Source of the DNA: Calothrix sp. NIES-4105
GTDB taxonomy: Bacteria > Cyanobacteriota > Cyanobacteriia > Cyanobacteriales > Nostocaceae
Direction: 5' to 3'
Assembly: GCF_002368415.1 (NCBI RefSeq)
Contig: NZ_AP018290.1
Location: 9,353,717 to 9,417,716, forward strand
DNA: 64,000 nucleotides
Shown: positions 1 through 9,000 of the stretch, piece after piece
How the letters are laid out: every line of letters starts with the position of its first letter
Numbering within the stretch: position 1 is the first letter of the stretch
The notes under the pieces: generated by a model
Seen by the model: the letters and a program-made list of their open reading frames with translations, nothing else
Told to the model about the DNA's origin: nothing
Databases searched by the model: none
Position numbers and translations under genes: made by a program

Positions 1-1080
1 CGCTGGCTACAACAACAACTAAATCAAGAATACACAGTAATTTGGGTTGATACAGAAACAGCACTTGACCGCTATAACATAGGTTACGCCGAAGTAGTAG
101 TTTTAATCGGGGTAAAAATATTTGAAACAGTCCTTCAATCAAACTGGGGTTTAAACGACGAGTTATTACAAAATCTTGGAGAAAGCCTCAAAACAGTAGT
201 ATTACAAGACGAAGAAACAGCAGACGCAGGGTTAAAACTGCCAGAATTCATCGAAAAGCTTGGTTTCATCCTCAAACAAGGCTTAAATCAGAAAGTTACC
301 AAAACCGTTAATATTCGCCCAGTTCTCAGCGAGATTATTCAAAGAGTTAACGCCATTGTTGAAATAGCAGAGAAAAAAAGCGATTCAAAGCTAGTAGTAA
401 TAGTAGATGGATTAGATAGACATGATTTTGTCACTGCTTTACAAATGTTCTCCAGTCCCCTACTAACCGAGATAAGCTGTCACATTATTTATTCAATTCC
501 CATCGCACTCAGATACTCACCCAACTTCCGCCAACCAATGGAAAGCTTTCAAAAATGCCTAGATTTAACAAATCCGCCAGTTTTTGAATGCGATAATAAC
601 TCAAACCCTACTCTCAACACACATAAAGCTGGTAGAGACATTTTAATCAGCGTCATCAACAAGCGACTCGCGCGATTAGGCAACAGCTACAAAGGTTTAT
701 TCAATCCCGATGCATTAGAGCTAATATGTGAGAAAAGTGGTGGTGTTATCCGTGACTTGATACGATTAGCGCGCGCTTCGTGTGAAGTATCTTTAAGAAA
801 AAAACTAATATTAGTCGATTTAGACACAGCATTTGAAGCAGTACAAGAAGTCCGTAAAGACTACACACTAAGTGATTACCATTATCCTGTGATGGAAGAA
901 ATACACCGTACAGGCAAACTTAATACCAAAACTCACAACTTACCAGGCAAAGGAGACTTTGTAATTTGTGACGAATTATTACAAAACAAGTTTGTTTTAG
1001 GCTACTACGACGAACGCCGAAATCAGTGGTTTGACGTTAACCCAATTCTTACCGAAGATTTACAACGCTGGAAAGCTTAA
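1..1080 (+). CDS. P-loop ATPase (KAP/AAA-like), 5' end outside window
   Basis: The reading frame is open from base 1 to the stop at 1078-1080, so only the last 359 codons are present. A Walker B-like strand, KLVVIVDGLDRHD, lies around visible residues 128-140, as in KAP/AAA ATPases. The C-terminal part looks helical, with a possible winged-helix stretch near the end (MEEIHRTGKL). The Walker A motif must lie upstream. The gene is followed 95 bp later, on the same strand, by a NACHT-TPR gene, an arrangement that suggests a signalling or defence pair. Family assignment is by motif only; the partnership is inferred from order and orientation. Confidence 0.65.
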   Translation, partial: RWLQQQLNQEYTVIWVDTETALDRYNIGYAEVVVLIGVKIFETVLQSNWGLNDELLQNLGESLKTVVLQDEETADAGLKLPEFIEKLGFILKQGLNQKVTKTVNIRPVLSEIIQRVNAIVEIAEKKSDSKLVVIVDGLDRHDFVTALQMFSSPLLTEISCHIIYSIPIALRYSPNFRQPMESFQKCLDLTNPPVFECDNNSNPTLNTHKAGRDILISVINKRLARLGNSYKGLFNPDALELICEKSGGVIRDLIRLARASCEVSLRKKLILVDLDTAFEAVQEVRKDYTLSDYHYPVMEEIHRTGKLNTKTHNLPGKGDFVICDELLQNKFVLGYYDERRNQWFDVNPILTEDLQRWKA

Positions 1081-1090
1081 GATTCCCTAA

Positions 1091-1121
1091 GATTCCCGAC
1101 TTCTTGAAGAAGTCGGGAATC
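1091..1121. repeat. Near-perfect hairpin between ATPase and NACHT genes
   Basis: GATTCCCGACTTCTT is followed by one base and then by its exact reverse complement, giving a 15-bp stem. No clear T-tract follows, so it is either a dispersed cyanobacterial hairpin repeat or a weak terminator/processing site between the two genes. Confidence 0.7.
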
Positions 1122-1175
1122 TGACCACCCGCAGGGCGCCCAAACTCTCATAACAAAAAATAATATTATCCACCT

Positions 1176-4061
1176 ATGACAACTGCTCCCAACGAGTCAA
1201 CCAATTATCTCAGCGAAACTGACAACACAGAGCTAGATAAACTAGTTACCACCTTAGAACTATCTGACGGCGCCACCATTATTTTTGCCATAGCACCAGA
1301 TAGCAGTCCTCAACATCCAGTGGTGGAGCAGTTCAAAATTTTATTATCAGACAGTGACGAAAATTTTCAAATTCAAAACTTTTTCTACAGCGATAACTCC
1401 TTATATAACTTCCTCTACAGCTTAAATCATCAAGCAAATCGCAAGCTAATTATGGCATTTGGAATAGACCAACTGCCCTTACCACGCCTAGTACGCGAGA
1501 TGAAACAGTTAAATTTGGGTAGAGAGTCTATATTTAACCGAGATATAGTAATTATTTTTTGGCTGAATAAATGTGGATTCTTACAGGAATTCAGTAACCG
1601 GGCGCCTGATTTTTGGGATTGGCGCCACAAAGTAGTAACCTTTGAGACACGTCCTATTTTAAATCCACTACTTTATTCATATCTAGAGCGCTTAATTGCC
1701 GAAAACTCCTATTTAAAAATCAGTGGCGTAATGCAAGTACAGCGCCAAGTAGATATTTTTCTCGACCAAATTTATGTTTCCCTACAAGCAGTACGGCGCC
1801 AAGAAGTAGTAGAAATCGAGCGAGAACATAAAAGCAATTACACGCAAAGGCTAACAATTGGAAGTTCTAGCCCCCATGACTTAGATGAGCCTAGTTACTA
1901 TGACGAACCAGTTGTTCTGGAATCATCTTTTTCTACCAGCACAAAAATTATTACGCAAAAGGTTGATTTATCTGAAGCAGTGCGGCAAAACCAATACAAT
2001 GTAATTTTGGGGGCGCCAGGTGCAGGTAAAACAACGTTACTACGTTATTTAGCATTGCATTATGCTGTTGCCAAACGTGACAGTCAGGAAATAGTTACAG
2101 ATGGTGAACAAGAACTAGGTAAAACACTCTTACCTGTCTTCTTCCGTATCGCTGACTATGCAGAACGATTAGACAAACAACCAAATTTAACCTTGCTAGA
2201 TTATTTACGTCAGTACCACACCGAAACTGAAGTAATAGCACGAATATTAGAAACAATGCAGCAAGGGCAGTGCTTAATGCTACTTGATGGCTTAGACGAA
2301 GTATTTGACCAACAGAGCCGCAGACAAATAGTTGAATGCATCAACCAGTTTACTGATGAATTTGCAGGTAATAAATTTGTCATTACAAGCCGTATTGCTG
2401 GCTACCGTGACGTACAACTAAGCAGCCGCTTTGCTGAATTTACCATTGAGGATATGGACAGCGAAGAAGTAGAAAAATTTCTACATCGCTGGTGTCGCGC
2501 GGTTGAAAAAGCGCAGCAACCAGAGGCAACCGAAGAGCAATGGCAAACAGCAGGAGATAATCAAACCAGGGAAATTTTAGAGGCAATACAAGATAACGAA
2601 GGTGTTAAACGCCTGACGGCAAACCCATTACTACTAACAATTTTGGCATTGATACACCGCAATGGCGCCCGTTTGCCAAATCGTAGAGTTGAACTTTATG
2701 CTTTAGCAGTAAAGACATTAATAGAAGATTGGCAGCTAAGTAAGAAACTGCCCGATGCACCAACGGTAGTGCTTAAAGAAACCGAAGTAGTGAGACTACT
2801 GGCGCCGCTAGCTTACTGGATGCATGAAGAAAAGCCATCAGGGTTAGTAACTCAAGCCGAAGTAGAAGAACAGCTAGCAGAACAACTAGCAGAATTAAAC
2901 GATATTGAGCAAGAAACAGAAAGCGTGCGTCAAGCAGTAGAAGAGTTTCTGCGGAAAGTGCGGGAAACTACCGGGATATTTGTTGAAAGGGCGCCTGGGG
3001 TTTACGGCTTTATGCACCTAACATTTGAAGAATATTTTGCCGCGCGTTACATAGCAGATAACGACCAAAGTGAAATTTTAAGCCTAATTGACAAACACTT
3101 TTACGAGCCACGTTGGAATGAACCAATCTTACTAGCTTTAGGCTACTACGGAATTCATTTTAATGCCCAGGTTGATAAATTATTAAAGAAGTTGTTTAGT
3201 AAACTTGACACCTACGAGCCAACACTTCAAGGTGGAGATATAAGAATTAAAAATGCTTCATCTAACGAAGCTATTCTAGTTTGTCCTAATTTACCAGATA
3301 AATCAGAAACAAGTAAGTTAGAAGTAAAATTAAAAGATTTGCTATTTGCTGGTGAGGTTCTAACTCAAGTCGAGGTAAGTAATAGTAGCATTCGTAAAAA
3401 AATCATCCAAAAAATAGTTATTACTTACCTTTGTTTGGATACAGATTTTGAAGAGGATACAACCAAGCACCTTTTAAGACTGCTACGCAGAATTGAATCG
3501 TTTACTCAAAAAGGTGAAGTGGTAGCACTACTTAAACAAGCTACAAATGGCTCAGAATTATCAGAAGAAAACAGAGTAAAGGCGCAACTAGCTATTTTAT
3601 ATATTGCTTTTAGCAAAGCAGGTACGCAATTAGTAAACTGTGTTACCGATATTACTTATACATTAAATCCAACACTTTTTTGTGGCATTTTAGACTTAGT
3701 AAAAGAATTGGGTGAACAAATGTCTCCTGCTTTTTTTGAATGCTATAAATATATAATTAGTGAGAAAATAAGTCAAAATACATTAAGCTTTTTGACTCCT
3801 ATGACTTTCCTTAGTCAAGATAACTACGAGAAAGCTATTACTCATTTTGAAGAAGTTAATCAAATATCAGATACTAATCTTAGTCCTTATTTTGATTGGA
3901 TATTAGCTGATTATTTTAAAGAAAAAGAAGAATTTAATAAAGCATATAACTATTATCAGCAATGCTTTCAAAAGCTAACATTATATACTGAACCATCAGC
4001 TTTAAGACCTTTGTGGCTTTGCATAGGTGTTTGTCATCGTTTACACGGCAATGGAACTTGA
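1176..4061 (+). CDS. STAND/NACHT NTPase, 3' end lost by frameshift
   Basis: A 961-residue protein. Residues about 20-160 form a globular domain resembling the segment often found at the N terminus of bacterial TPR/STAND proteins (APDFWDWR motif near its end). The NACHT NTPase follows: Walker A GAPGAGKTT at about 279-287, Walker B LMLLDGLDEVFD at about 367-378, and the NACHT-type motif HLTFEEYFAARYI near 614. The last 60 residues begin TPR-like helices (AYNYYQQCFQKL). The frame then runs into TGA at 4059-4061, while the TPR array continues in the -1 frame, so the natural product was probably about 1,430 residues. Proteins of this design are oligomerising sensors, some of them antiphage; the role here is inferred. 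Confidence 0.8.
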   Translation: MTTAPNESTNYLSETDNTELDKLVTTLELSDGATIIFAIAPDSSPQHPVVEQFKILLSDSDENFQIQNFFYSDNSLYNFLYSLNHQANRKLIMAFGIDQLPLPRLVREMKQLNLGRESIFNRDIVIIFWLNKCGFLQEFSNRAPDFWDWRHKVVTFETRPILNPLLYSYLERLIAENSYLKISGVMQVQRQVDIFLDQIYVSLQAVRRQEVVEIEREHKSNYTQRLTIGSSSPHDLDEPSYYDEPVVLESSFSTSTKIITQKVDLSEAVRQNQYNVILGAPGAGKTTLLRYLALHYAVAKRDSQEIVTDGEQELGKTLLPVFFRIADYAERLDKQPNLTLLDYLRQYHTETEVIARILETMQQGQCLMLLDGLDEVFDQQSRRQIVECINQFTDEFAGNKFVITSRIAGYRDVQLSSRFAEFTIEDMDSEEVEKFLHRWCRAVEKAQQPEATEEQWQTAGDNQTREILEAIQDNEGVKRLTANPLLLTILALIHRNGARLPNRRVELYALAVKTLIEDWQLSKKLPDAPTVVLKETEVVRLLAPLAYWMHEEKPSGLVTQAEVEEQLAEQLAELNDIEQETESVRQAVEEFLRKVRETTGIFVERAPGVYGFMHLTFEEYFAARYIADNDQSEILSLIDKHFYEPRWNEPILLALGYYGIHFNAQVDKLLKKLFSKLDTYEPTLQGGDIRIKNASSNEAILVCPNLPDKSETSKLEVKLKDLLFAGEVLTQVEVSNSSIRKKIIQKIVITYLCLDTDFEEDTTKHLLRLLRRIESFTQKGEVVALLKQATNGSELSEENRVKAQLAILYIAFSKAGTQLVNCVTDITYTLNPTLFCGILDLVKELGEQMSPAFFECYKYIISEKISQNTLSFLTPMTFLSQDNYEKAITHFEEVNQISDTNLSPYFDWILADYFKEKEEFNKAYNYYQQCFQKLTLYTEPSALRPLWLCIGVCHRLHGNGT

Positions 4062-5482
4062 TAGCTGATACTTATCGCGATTCTGGAAAATATGAGCAAG
4101 CAGTTGAATATCAACTACAATGTTTAACACAACGTCAGAAACTTGGAAGCCAATCAGATGTAGCTTCGTCATTTTATAAGCTAGGACGTATTTATCAAGC
4201 ATGGGGTAAATACGAACAAGCTATTTCCTATTATCAGCAAAGTCGTAACCTTTACGAGCAATTGGACAGAGAACAAAGTGTAGCTAATCAATGTGGTTGG
4301 ATATCGGACTGCTATCATGATTGGGGTAAATACGAGCAGGCTATTGAGTGCCTGCAAAACTACTTACAAACCTATCAAAATTCGGATAATAATTTGAATA
4401 CCGCTTTAGCCTATTTACGGTTAGGACGCATTTATCAAGCATGGGGTAAATACGAACAAGCTATTTCCTACTATCAGCAAAGTCGTGGCATATATGAGCA
4501 ACTAGATAAAAAGCAAGATGTAGCTAGCTTATGGGGCTGGATGTCTAACTGCTACCGTGATTGGGGCAAGTACAAGCAAGCAATTGAGTATCGGCAAAAT
4601 TATTTACAGATGAATCAACGCTTGGATAATCAGCCAATTGTAGCTGGCGCCTATTCTGGTATTGGACAAATCTGTCAAGAATGGGATAAATACGAACAAG
4701 CAATTTCCTATTATCAACAAAGTAATGAACTTTATAAGGAATTAGGTAGAGAGCAGGATTTAGCCAATCAATTATCAAGGGTAGCTAACTGCTATCTAAA
4801 TTTAAAGGACTATAACAAAGCAATTGACTATTATCAGCAAAGCTGCGATTTACACTCTTTATTGGGTGATAATAAAAGTGTTGCTATACGTTGCAGGCGC
4901 CTAGCTTACACTCAAAGTTTGTTAGCAAGAAATCTTGAAGATACAACACAAGCTTTTGACTTACTAGCACAAGCGGAGCAAAACATCCATCAAGCTATGC
5001 AAATAAATACCGCAGGCGCCTATACCGAAAATCTTGCCTACGATTATATAGCCCTTAGCCTACTTATTTCGGAACGTCTACGCCTTTCACCTAACAACGG
5101 CTTATCACCACAAGAACAAATAGCCCAATTTGAGCAAAATTATAATATAGGTTTGTGTTATTTTGATGAGCTAGGGCAAACTGTAGATAAAGCAGAAGAA
5201 GTGCTTGATATCGCGCGCGCATATCTTGAAGTCGGCGCCTTAGAAAATCTTGAATTTGCCGAAGAATTAGCTCAAGAATCCCTTCATGTATTCCAAGAAT
5301 TTAACCGTCGTAAACTAGAAGCATCTGCTTACAAGCTTTTGGGCGAAATATATTTAAAGCGTCGAGAGCGCAAAAATAGTAATGCAGAAGCAATTGCTAC
5401 ACAGTTTTTAACTGAAAGCTTGCAAATTTACCACGCGCTTGATTTACAAGAAAAAGCCATCGAGGTCGAAAAGTTGCTATAG
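4013..5482 (+). pseudogene. TPR-repeat half of the split NACHT protein
   Basis: 489 codons counted from a GTG with no ribosome site; the real homology starts about residue 14 (WNLIADTYRDSGKYEQA). It carries about seven TPRs of 40 residues each (GKYEQAISYYQQS and similar), the ligand-sensing part of a STAND protein. It overlaps the NACHT ORF by 49 bp in another frame. Restoring one T in ...cacggcaatggaac... near 4051 joins the halves as LHGN-WNLIAD. Internal DNA repeats are strong: segments starting near 4181, 4421 and 4661 are close copies with a 240-bp period. It could be translated separately only if re-initiation occurs. Confidence 0.7.
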
Positions 5483-5570
5483 CAGTTCTAAATCATTTAT
5501 CAAATCCGTGCGTCTCTACAATCTAGATTTTTACAAATAATTTACGTCAAAAACTAACTATTCGAGCTTT

Positions 5571-5882
5571 TTAAACATCAACTCTTGTATAATGTAACTC
5601 TTCCATTAAGCTATCAAAATCTGTACGGCTCTCATTCACAGGCTGAACAAATGAATAGACAAAAGGAAAATAACCTTTAGTTACCATATTATGGTTTGCC
5701 TCTATCAGTTCATTTTCAGCATCAGTGCTTGTTTTAATTAAAAATAACTGATATCCTTCTATCTTTTGCTCAGAATAAATTTTTTCTAATATATTTTTTG
5801 TTTTCTGTATTACTTCTTCACATCTCGTAAAGTTTCCAACAGAATCATAGTGAACGTATTCATGGGCAAACTGACTAATCAT
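5571..5882 (-). CDS. Hypothetical protein, 103 aa
   Basis: ATG start at 5882. The product is acidic, mixed alpha/beta, with no recognised motif (begins MISQFAHEYVHYDSVGN). Composition is protein-like and there is no overlapping rival ORF, but no good ribosome site precedes it. It stands alone between the convergent TPR gene and a repeat-rich spacer and could be a fragment of a longer gene. Confidence 0.4.
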   Translation of the reverse strand: MISQFAHEYVHYDSVGNFTRCEEVIQKTKNILEKIYSEQKIEGYQLFLIKTSTDAENELIEANHNMVTKGYFPFVYSFVQPVNESRTDFDSLMEELHYTRVDV

Positions 5883-6015
5883 TTTGAGATTCTTTGTATT
5901 TGTACTAAAAGATACTCTTAAAATAGGCTGTTACTGTAAATTATAATTCAAACAAAACTTCACGTAACTAGTACAGAGCAGCGGAAATATGCTTACCCTA
6001 AAAGGACTTGAGTTT

Positions 6016-6034
6016 AGTCCTCTTCAAGAGGACT
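6016..6034. repeat. Palindrome AGTCCTCTTCAAGAGGACT
   Basis: A 19-nt perfect inverted repeat around a single C. It lies in the spacer left of the small minus-strand genes and could terminate their transcript, although no T-run is attached. Confidence 0.6.
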
Positions 6035-6044
6035 TTTGCCTTTA

Positions 6045-6067
6045 GGCAGCGATTTATAATCGCTGCC
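6045..6067. repeat. Hairpin GGCAGCGAT...ATCGCTGCC
   Basis: Perfect 9-bp arms around a 5-nt AT loop, 10 bp after the previous palindrome. Likely a dispersed hairpin repeat. Confidence 0.6.
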
Positions 6068-6100
6068 GGGTTAAGTATTAATAATAGTATGTTTACTTAT

Positions 6101-6126
6101 GCCGTACTGTACTAGTGTAGTACGGC
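6101..6126. repeat. Hairpin GCCGTACT...AGTACGGC
   Basis: Perfect 8-bp arms with a 10-nt loop, the third hairpin within 110 bp. Confidence 0.55.
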
Positions 6127-6323
6127 TAAAATAACTATTCAGTTGGAAAAAGCAAAGCATCGCTTGTGAAATAAGGTTTTCTTTATGAGTGCTTTTTAGC
6201 TTTTTACTTTTGCCTTGTTGCACTAGCTTATATACCTGTATCTAATTTAGACAAATAATAACACTGTCAAAATATTGGTCAGCGCTGAAAGTAATATATT
6301 AGTATTAATAAGATACATCACAC

Positions 6324-6518
6324 TTAACCTCGCTCTCCGTAAATACTTTCTCGACTAATATCTTCATCTGAAAGGTTTGGAAGGTTAAGTCCTCGGTGAC
6401 TATTTATCCACTCTTTAAATGCTGCTATCCATTTATCAGCAGTTGCTATTTTGCCAAATAATAGATTATAATTAATTTGGCTTTCTTTGCCTTCATCTAA
6501 TGATGTGTTGGTTGTCAT
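6324..6518 (-). CDS. Small antitoxin-like protein, 64 aa
   Basis: Ends in LPNLSDEDISRESIYGERG. From memory, tails of this form occur on small cyanobacterial proteins encoded beside PIN-domain toxins. A DKWIAAFKEWINSHR helix precedes it. ATG at 6518 lies 22 bp downstream of another small minus-strand gene, so they may form an operon. No toxin gene follows; a hairpin spacer does. An orphan antitoxin is the best reading; function is inferred from family resemblance only. Confidence 0.55.
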   Translation of the reverse strand: MTTNTSLDEGKESQINYNLLFGKIATADKWIAAFKEWINSHRGLNLPNLSDEDISRESIYGERG

Positions 6519-6540
6519 ATTGTTACTTTTATACTTTCAC

Positions 6541-6750
6541 TTACAAACTTTTTTCATTATTATTCAACTTTTTTTCTTTAACATAATTATGAAATTCATC
6601 CGTTGTAAGTTGATCGAGCCATTGATGACGTTCTTTTGTGTAATTACCATAGCCTACTTTTAACTGCTGTAAAAATTTCAGTGTTCCTGCTACTCCTAAA
6701 GCATCAATTAGGGCTTTATATGCTTGTTTTTTAATAGATGTCAGTTTCAT
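6541..6750 (-). CDS. Small conserved cyanobacterial protein, 69 aa
   Basis: Basic N terminus (MKLTSIKKQAYKALID), then GYGNYTKERHQWLDQLTTDEF. The GYGxYTxER stretch is typical of a family of short cyanobacterial proteins that often neighbour toxin-antitoxin genes. It sits immediately upstream of the 6324-6518 gene on the same strand. Biochemical role unknown. Confidence 0.55.
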   Translation of the reverse strand: MKLTSIKKQAYKALIDALGVAGTLKFLQQLKVGYGNYTKERHQWLDQLTTDEFHNYVKEKKLNNNEKSL

Positions 6751-6838
6751 ACTTTTTATCTATTTGTAAAATATTCGTTAACTAAATAGTAGGGTTTTCT
6801 ACTTAATATAGTAGTCACTGTACGCGAATAATCAGTAT

Positions 6839-6943
6839 CTAACAACCAAAGGCTGATGTTGCATCATCTCTATCAAAATCTAACTCGCGCTCTGCCAGTA
6901 GTTGTGCCGAAATCTCCTCAAAGTCCTTGTTTCCCTCAAACAT
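6839..6943 (-). CDS. Very small ORF after the HicB-like gene
   Basis: 34 codons: ATG at 6943, stop at 6839-6841, beginning MFEGNKDFEEISAQLL. It starts 15 bp after the stop of the HicB-like gene on the same strand and is strongly acidic and helical. It may be a short partner protein or the remnant of a toxin or antitoxin. There is no clear ribosome site, so confidence is low. Confidence 0.35.
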   Translation of the reverse strand: MFEGNKDFEEISAQLLAERELDFDRDDATSAFGC

Positions 6944-6958
6944 ACCAATAAAATCTAA

Positions 6959-7177
6959 TTAGGGATTATTTAGAATTTCCAGTGTCAGAACCTCTGTATT
7001 CTTAAGCCTAGCTGTAACTTTCTCTTGTACAGCAGCAATTGCTGCCTCACGAGTTTCTGCTGATACCACGCAGTCACCTAACTCTGGCACCCATGCCCTA
7101 AAATGCTCTGACTCAAGCCGTTCCACTAGAACATGAAGAGATAACTTATCTGAATTCTTAACAGTTATAAGATTCAT
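6959..7177 (-). CDS. HicB-like protein, 72 aa
   Basis: The sequence LESEHFRAWVPELGDCVVSAETREAAIAAVQEKV matches the short degraded-RNase-H fold of HicB-type antitoxins (the strand-helix pattern around VPELGDCVVSA). ATG at 7177 is preferred over in-frame TTG 7186 and GTG 7183 because family members begin at about this point. No HicA toxin gene (short dsRBD-like, catalytic His) is visible on either side, so it looks like an orphan antitoxin. Confidence 0.6.
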   Translation of the reverse strand: MNLITVKNSDKLSLHVLVERLESEHFRAWVPELGDCVVSAETREAAIAAVQEKVTARLKNTEVLTLEILNNP

Positions 7178-7304
7178 ATGCACCAATACTTAAGTTCTCT
7201 TCCTTTATAATAATGCTTTTGCAGCATTATTTTTTTCCTGCACGAATAATAAAACGAAAACATTAAAGATATTTATTTTTAGAAGTTTAGTTTTGTGGGG
7301 GTTT

Positions 7305-7333
7305 GTTGGGTTGCGCGCTCCGCTACACCCAAC
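7305..7333. repeat. Hairpin GTTGGGT...ACCCAAC
   Basis: Inverted 7-bp arms around a GC-rich loop; part of a dispersed family (a related GTTGGG...CCCAAC segment occurs near 48535-48562). Confidence 0.5.
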
Positions 7334-7368
7334 CTACGGTTTTAATATGGTTTTACTTTAGTCTTACT

Positions 7369-7391
7369 CCCCTCTCCGCTTCGGAGAGGGG
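7369..7391. repeat. Hairpin CCCCTCTCCG...CGGAGAGGGG
   Basis: Perfect 10-bp arms with a 3-nt loop. Closely related G/C blocks occur at 53000-53080. Confidence 0.65.
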
Positions 7392-7547
7392 TTGGGGGAG
7401 AGGTTCAAGTCTACTAAGAAACAATTTTAGTAATGTTTGTGTCAAGTTTTATGGGCTTATATGTAATGATTGTTATACCGAAGTCATTTATTACCGGGTG
7501 ACTTGCGTAAGTGCTAGAATCCTCTGTTGGAAAGTTAGGATATCTTG

Positions 7548-8984
7548 ATGTCAGTAGCAGCTAAGTCAATAAAGTTTGGTACAGATGGCTGGCGTGGTGT
7601 AATTGCCGATGAGTTCACTTTTGAACGTGTCGCATTAGTCGCTCCCGTTGCAGCTAAAGTTTTATTTGATACCTACGGAGAAAATGTAGGTAATCGTAAA
7701 ATTATTGTCGGTTATGACCGTCGGTTTATGGCGGAAGATTTCGCCCTTTTTGTCGCAAATATTGTTTCTGCGGCTGGTTTTGATGTTTTATTAAGCGAAA
7801 CTTTTGCCCCAACTCCTGCTTTTAGTTGGGCTGCAAAGCAAGAAAATGCTTTAGGCGCCTTAGTTATCACAGCTAGTCATAATCCTGGTAAATACTTAGG
7901 GTTAAAAGTGAAGAGTGCTTTTGGTGGCTCTGTACCTCCAGAAGTAACGAAAGAAATAGAAGCATTGTTAGGTGAAGTATTACCTCCTGCTACGACACCA
8001 GGAAAAATAGAAAAATTTAACCCTTGGCTTAGTTACTGCGAAGGTCTAAAAAGTAAAGTTGATATTACCAAACTTCGCGATGCAGTTGCTGAGGGTTCGC
8101 TAACTTTATTCGCTGATGTTATGCACGGCGCCGCTGCTGGTGGTTTGGCAATGCTATTAGGTGATAACGTCAAGGAAATTAATAGCGATAGAGATCCAAC
8201 TTTTGAAGGTGGGGCGCCGGAACCTTTACCAAAATATCTGTCAAAATTATTTGGTGTAATGAAAACACACCGTGAACAAAATCCTCAAGGTTTAACGGTC
8301 GCTTTAGTATTTGATGGTGACTGTGACCGTATCGCTGCTGTAGACGGACAAGGTAATTTCCTTAGTTCACAAATATTAATTCCAATTTTGATCGACCATT
8401 TAACCAAGCGACGCGGTTTTACTGGTGAAATAGTCAAAACCGTTAGCGGCTCAGATATAATTCCTTTGGTTGCTAAACTGCACAACCTTTCACTTTTTGA
8501 AACTCCTGTTGGTTATAAATATATAGCCGACCGAATGCTCGCGGCGCCTGTATTACTTGGTGGTGAAGAATCAGGTGGTATTGGTTATGGTACTCATATA
8601 CCAGAACGTGATGCGCTGCTATCTGCTCTATATACTTTAGAAGCCATTGTTGAGTCAGGTTTAGATTTAAGCGATTATTACCGCGACTTACAAGAAAAAA
8701 CTGACTTTAACTCCGCATACGACCGTATTGACTTGCCTTTGGCAAGCATGGAAGTACGCGCGAAGTTATTAGAACAGCTACAAAAAGAACCGTTAAAGGA
8801 AATTGCGGGACTTGCCGTAACTGGTTGTCAAACTATCGATGGTTATAAATACCGTCTTGCTGATAACCGTTGGTTAATGATTCGTTTTAGTGGTACTGAA
8901 CCTGTTTTACGTCTTTACTGCGAAGCTGCAACCCTCGAACAAGTACACGATACCTTAGCGTGGGCAAAAAATTGGGCATCTTAA
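7548..8984 (+). CDS. Phosphoglucomutase/phosphomannomutase family protein
   Basis: 478 residues of the alpha-D-phosphohexomutase family, which move phosphate between C1 and C6 (or C1) of a sugar. All four signatures are visible: TASHNP with phosphoserine S110, the metal loop DGDCDR near 255, the sugar-binding loop GEESGG near 340, and the C-terminal phosphate loop RFSGTEP near 445. ATG 7548 is chosen over in-frame TTG 7545; TTAGGA lies 8 bp upstream. The exact sugar (glucose, mannose or glucosamine) cannot be told from motifs, so no symbol is given. Confidence 0.93.
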   Translation: MSVAAKSIKFGTDGWRGVIADEFTFERVALVAPVAAKVLFDTYGENVGNRKIIVGYDRRFMAEDFALFVANIVSAAGFDVLLSETFAPTPAFSWAAKQENALGALVITASHNPGKYLGLKVKSAFGGSVPPEVTKEIEALLGEVLPPATTPGKIEKFNPWLSYCEGLKSKVDITKLRDAVAEGSLTLFADVMHGAAAGGLAMLLGDNVKEINSDRDPTFEGGAPEPLPKYLSKLFGVMKTHREQNPQGLTVALVFDGDCDRIAAVDGQGNFLSSQILIPILIDHLTKRRGFTGEIVKTVSGSDIIPLVAKLHNLSLFETPVGYKYIADRMLAAPVLLGGEESGGIGYGTHIPERDALLSALYTLEAIVESGLDLSDYYRDLQEKTDFNSAYDRIDLPLASMEVRAKLLEQLQKEPLKEIAGLAVTGCQTIDGYKYRLADNRWLMIRFSGTEPVLRLYCEAATLEQVHDTLAWAKNWAS

Positions 8985-9000
8985 ATATTGTAGATATTAT

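Larger units (their letters stand above)
5883..6323. other. Gene-free spacer with three hairpins
   Basis: 440 bp with no credible ORF. It contains the palindromes described separately at 6016-6034, 6045-6067 and 6101-6126, within AT-rich sequence. No promoter or RNA gene was recognised. Confidence 0.6.
7187..7547. other. Spacer with two hairpin repeats upstream of the phosphohexomutase
   Basis: 360 bp. It holds hairpin 7305-7333 (GTTGGGT...ACCCAAC) and hairpin 7369-7391 (CCCCTCTCCG...CGGAGAGGGG). The latter resembles sequence inside the 52943-53112 element. An 81-codon ORF running across these hairpins is not credible as a gene. The promoter of the phosphohexomutase should lie here but no clear boxes were seen. 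Confidence 0.55.

Noticed and set aside
4020-4065. Programmed -1 frameshift in the NACHT-TPR gene
   Set aside because: No slippery heptamer or following pseudoknot was seen; loss of a single T explains the split better.
7303-7548. 81-codon ORF upstream of the phosphohexomutase
   Set aside because: Crosses two hairpin repeats and has no ribosome site.
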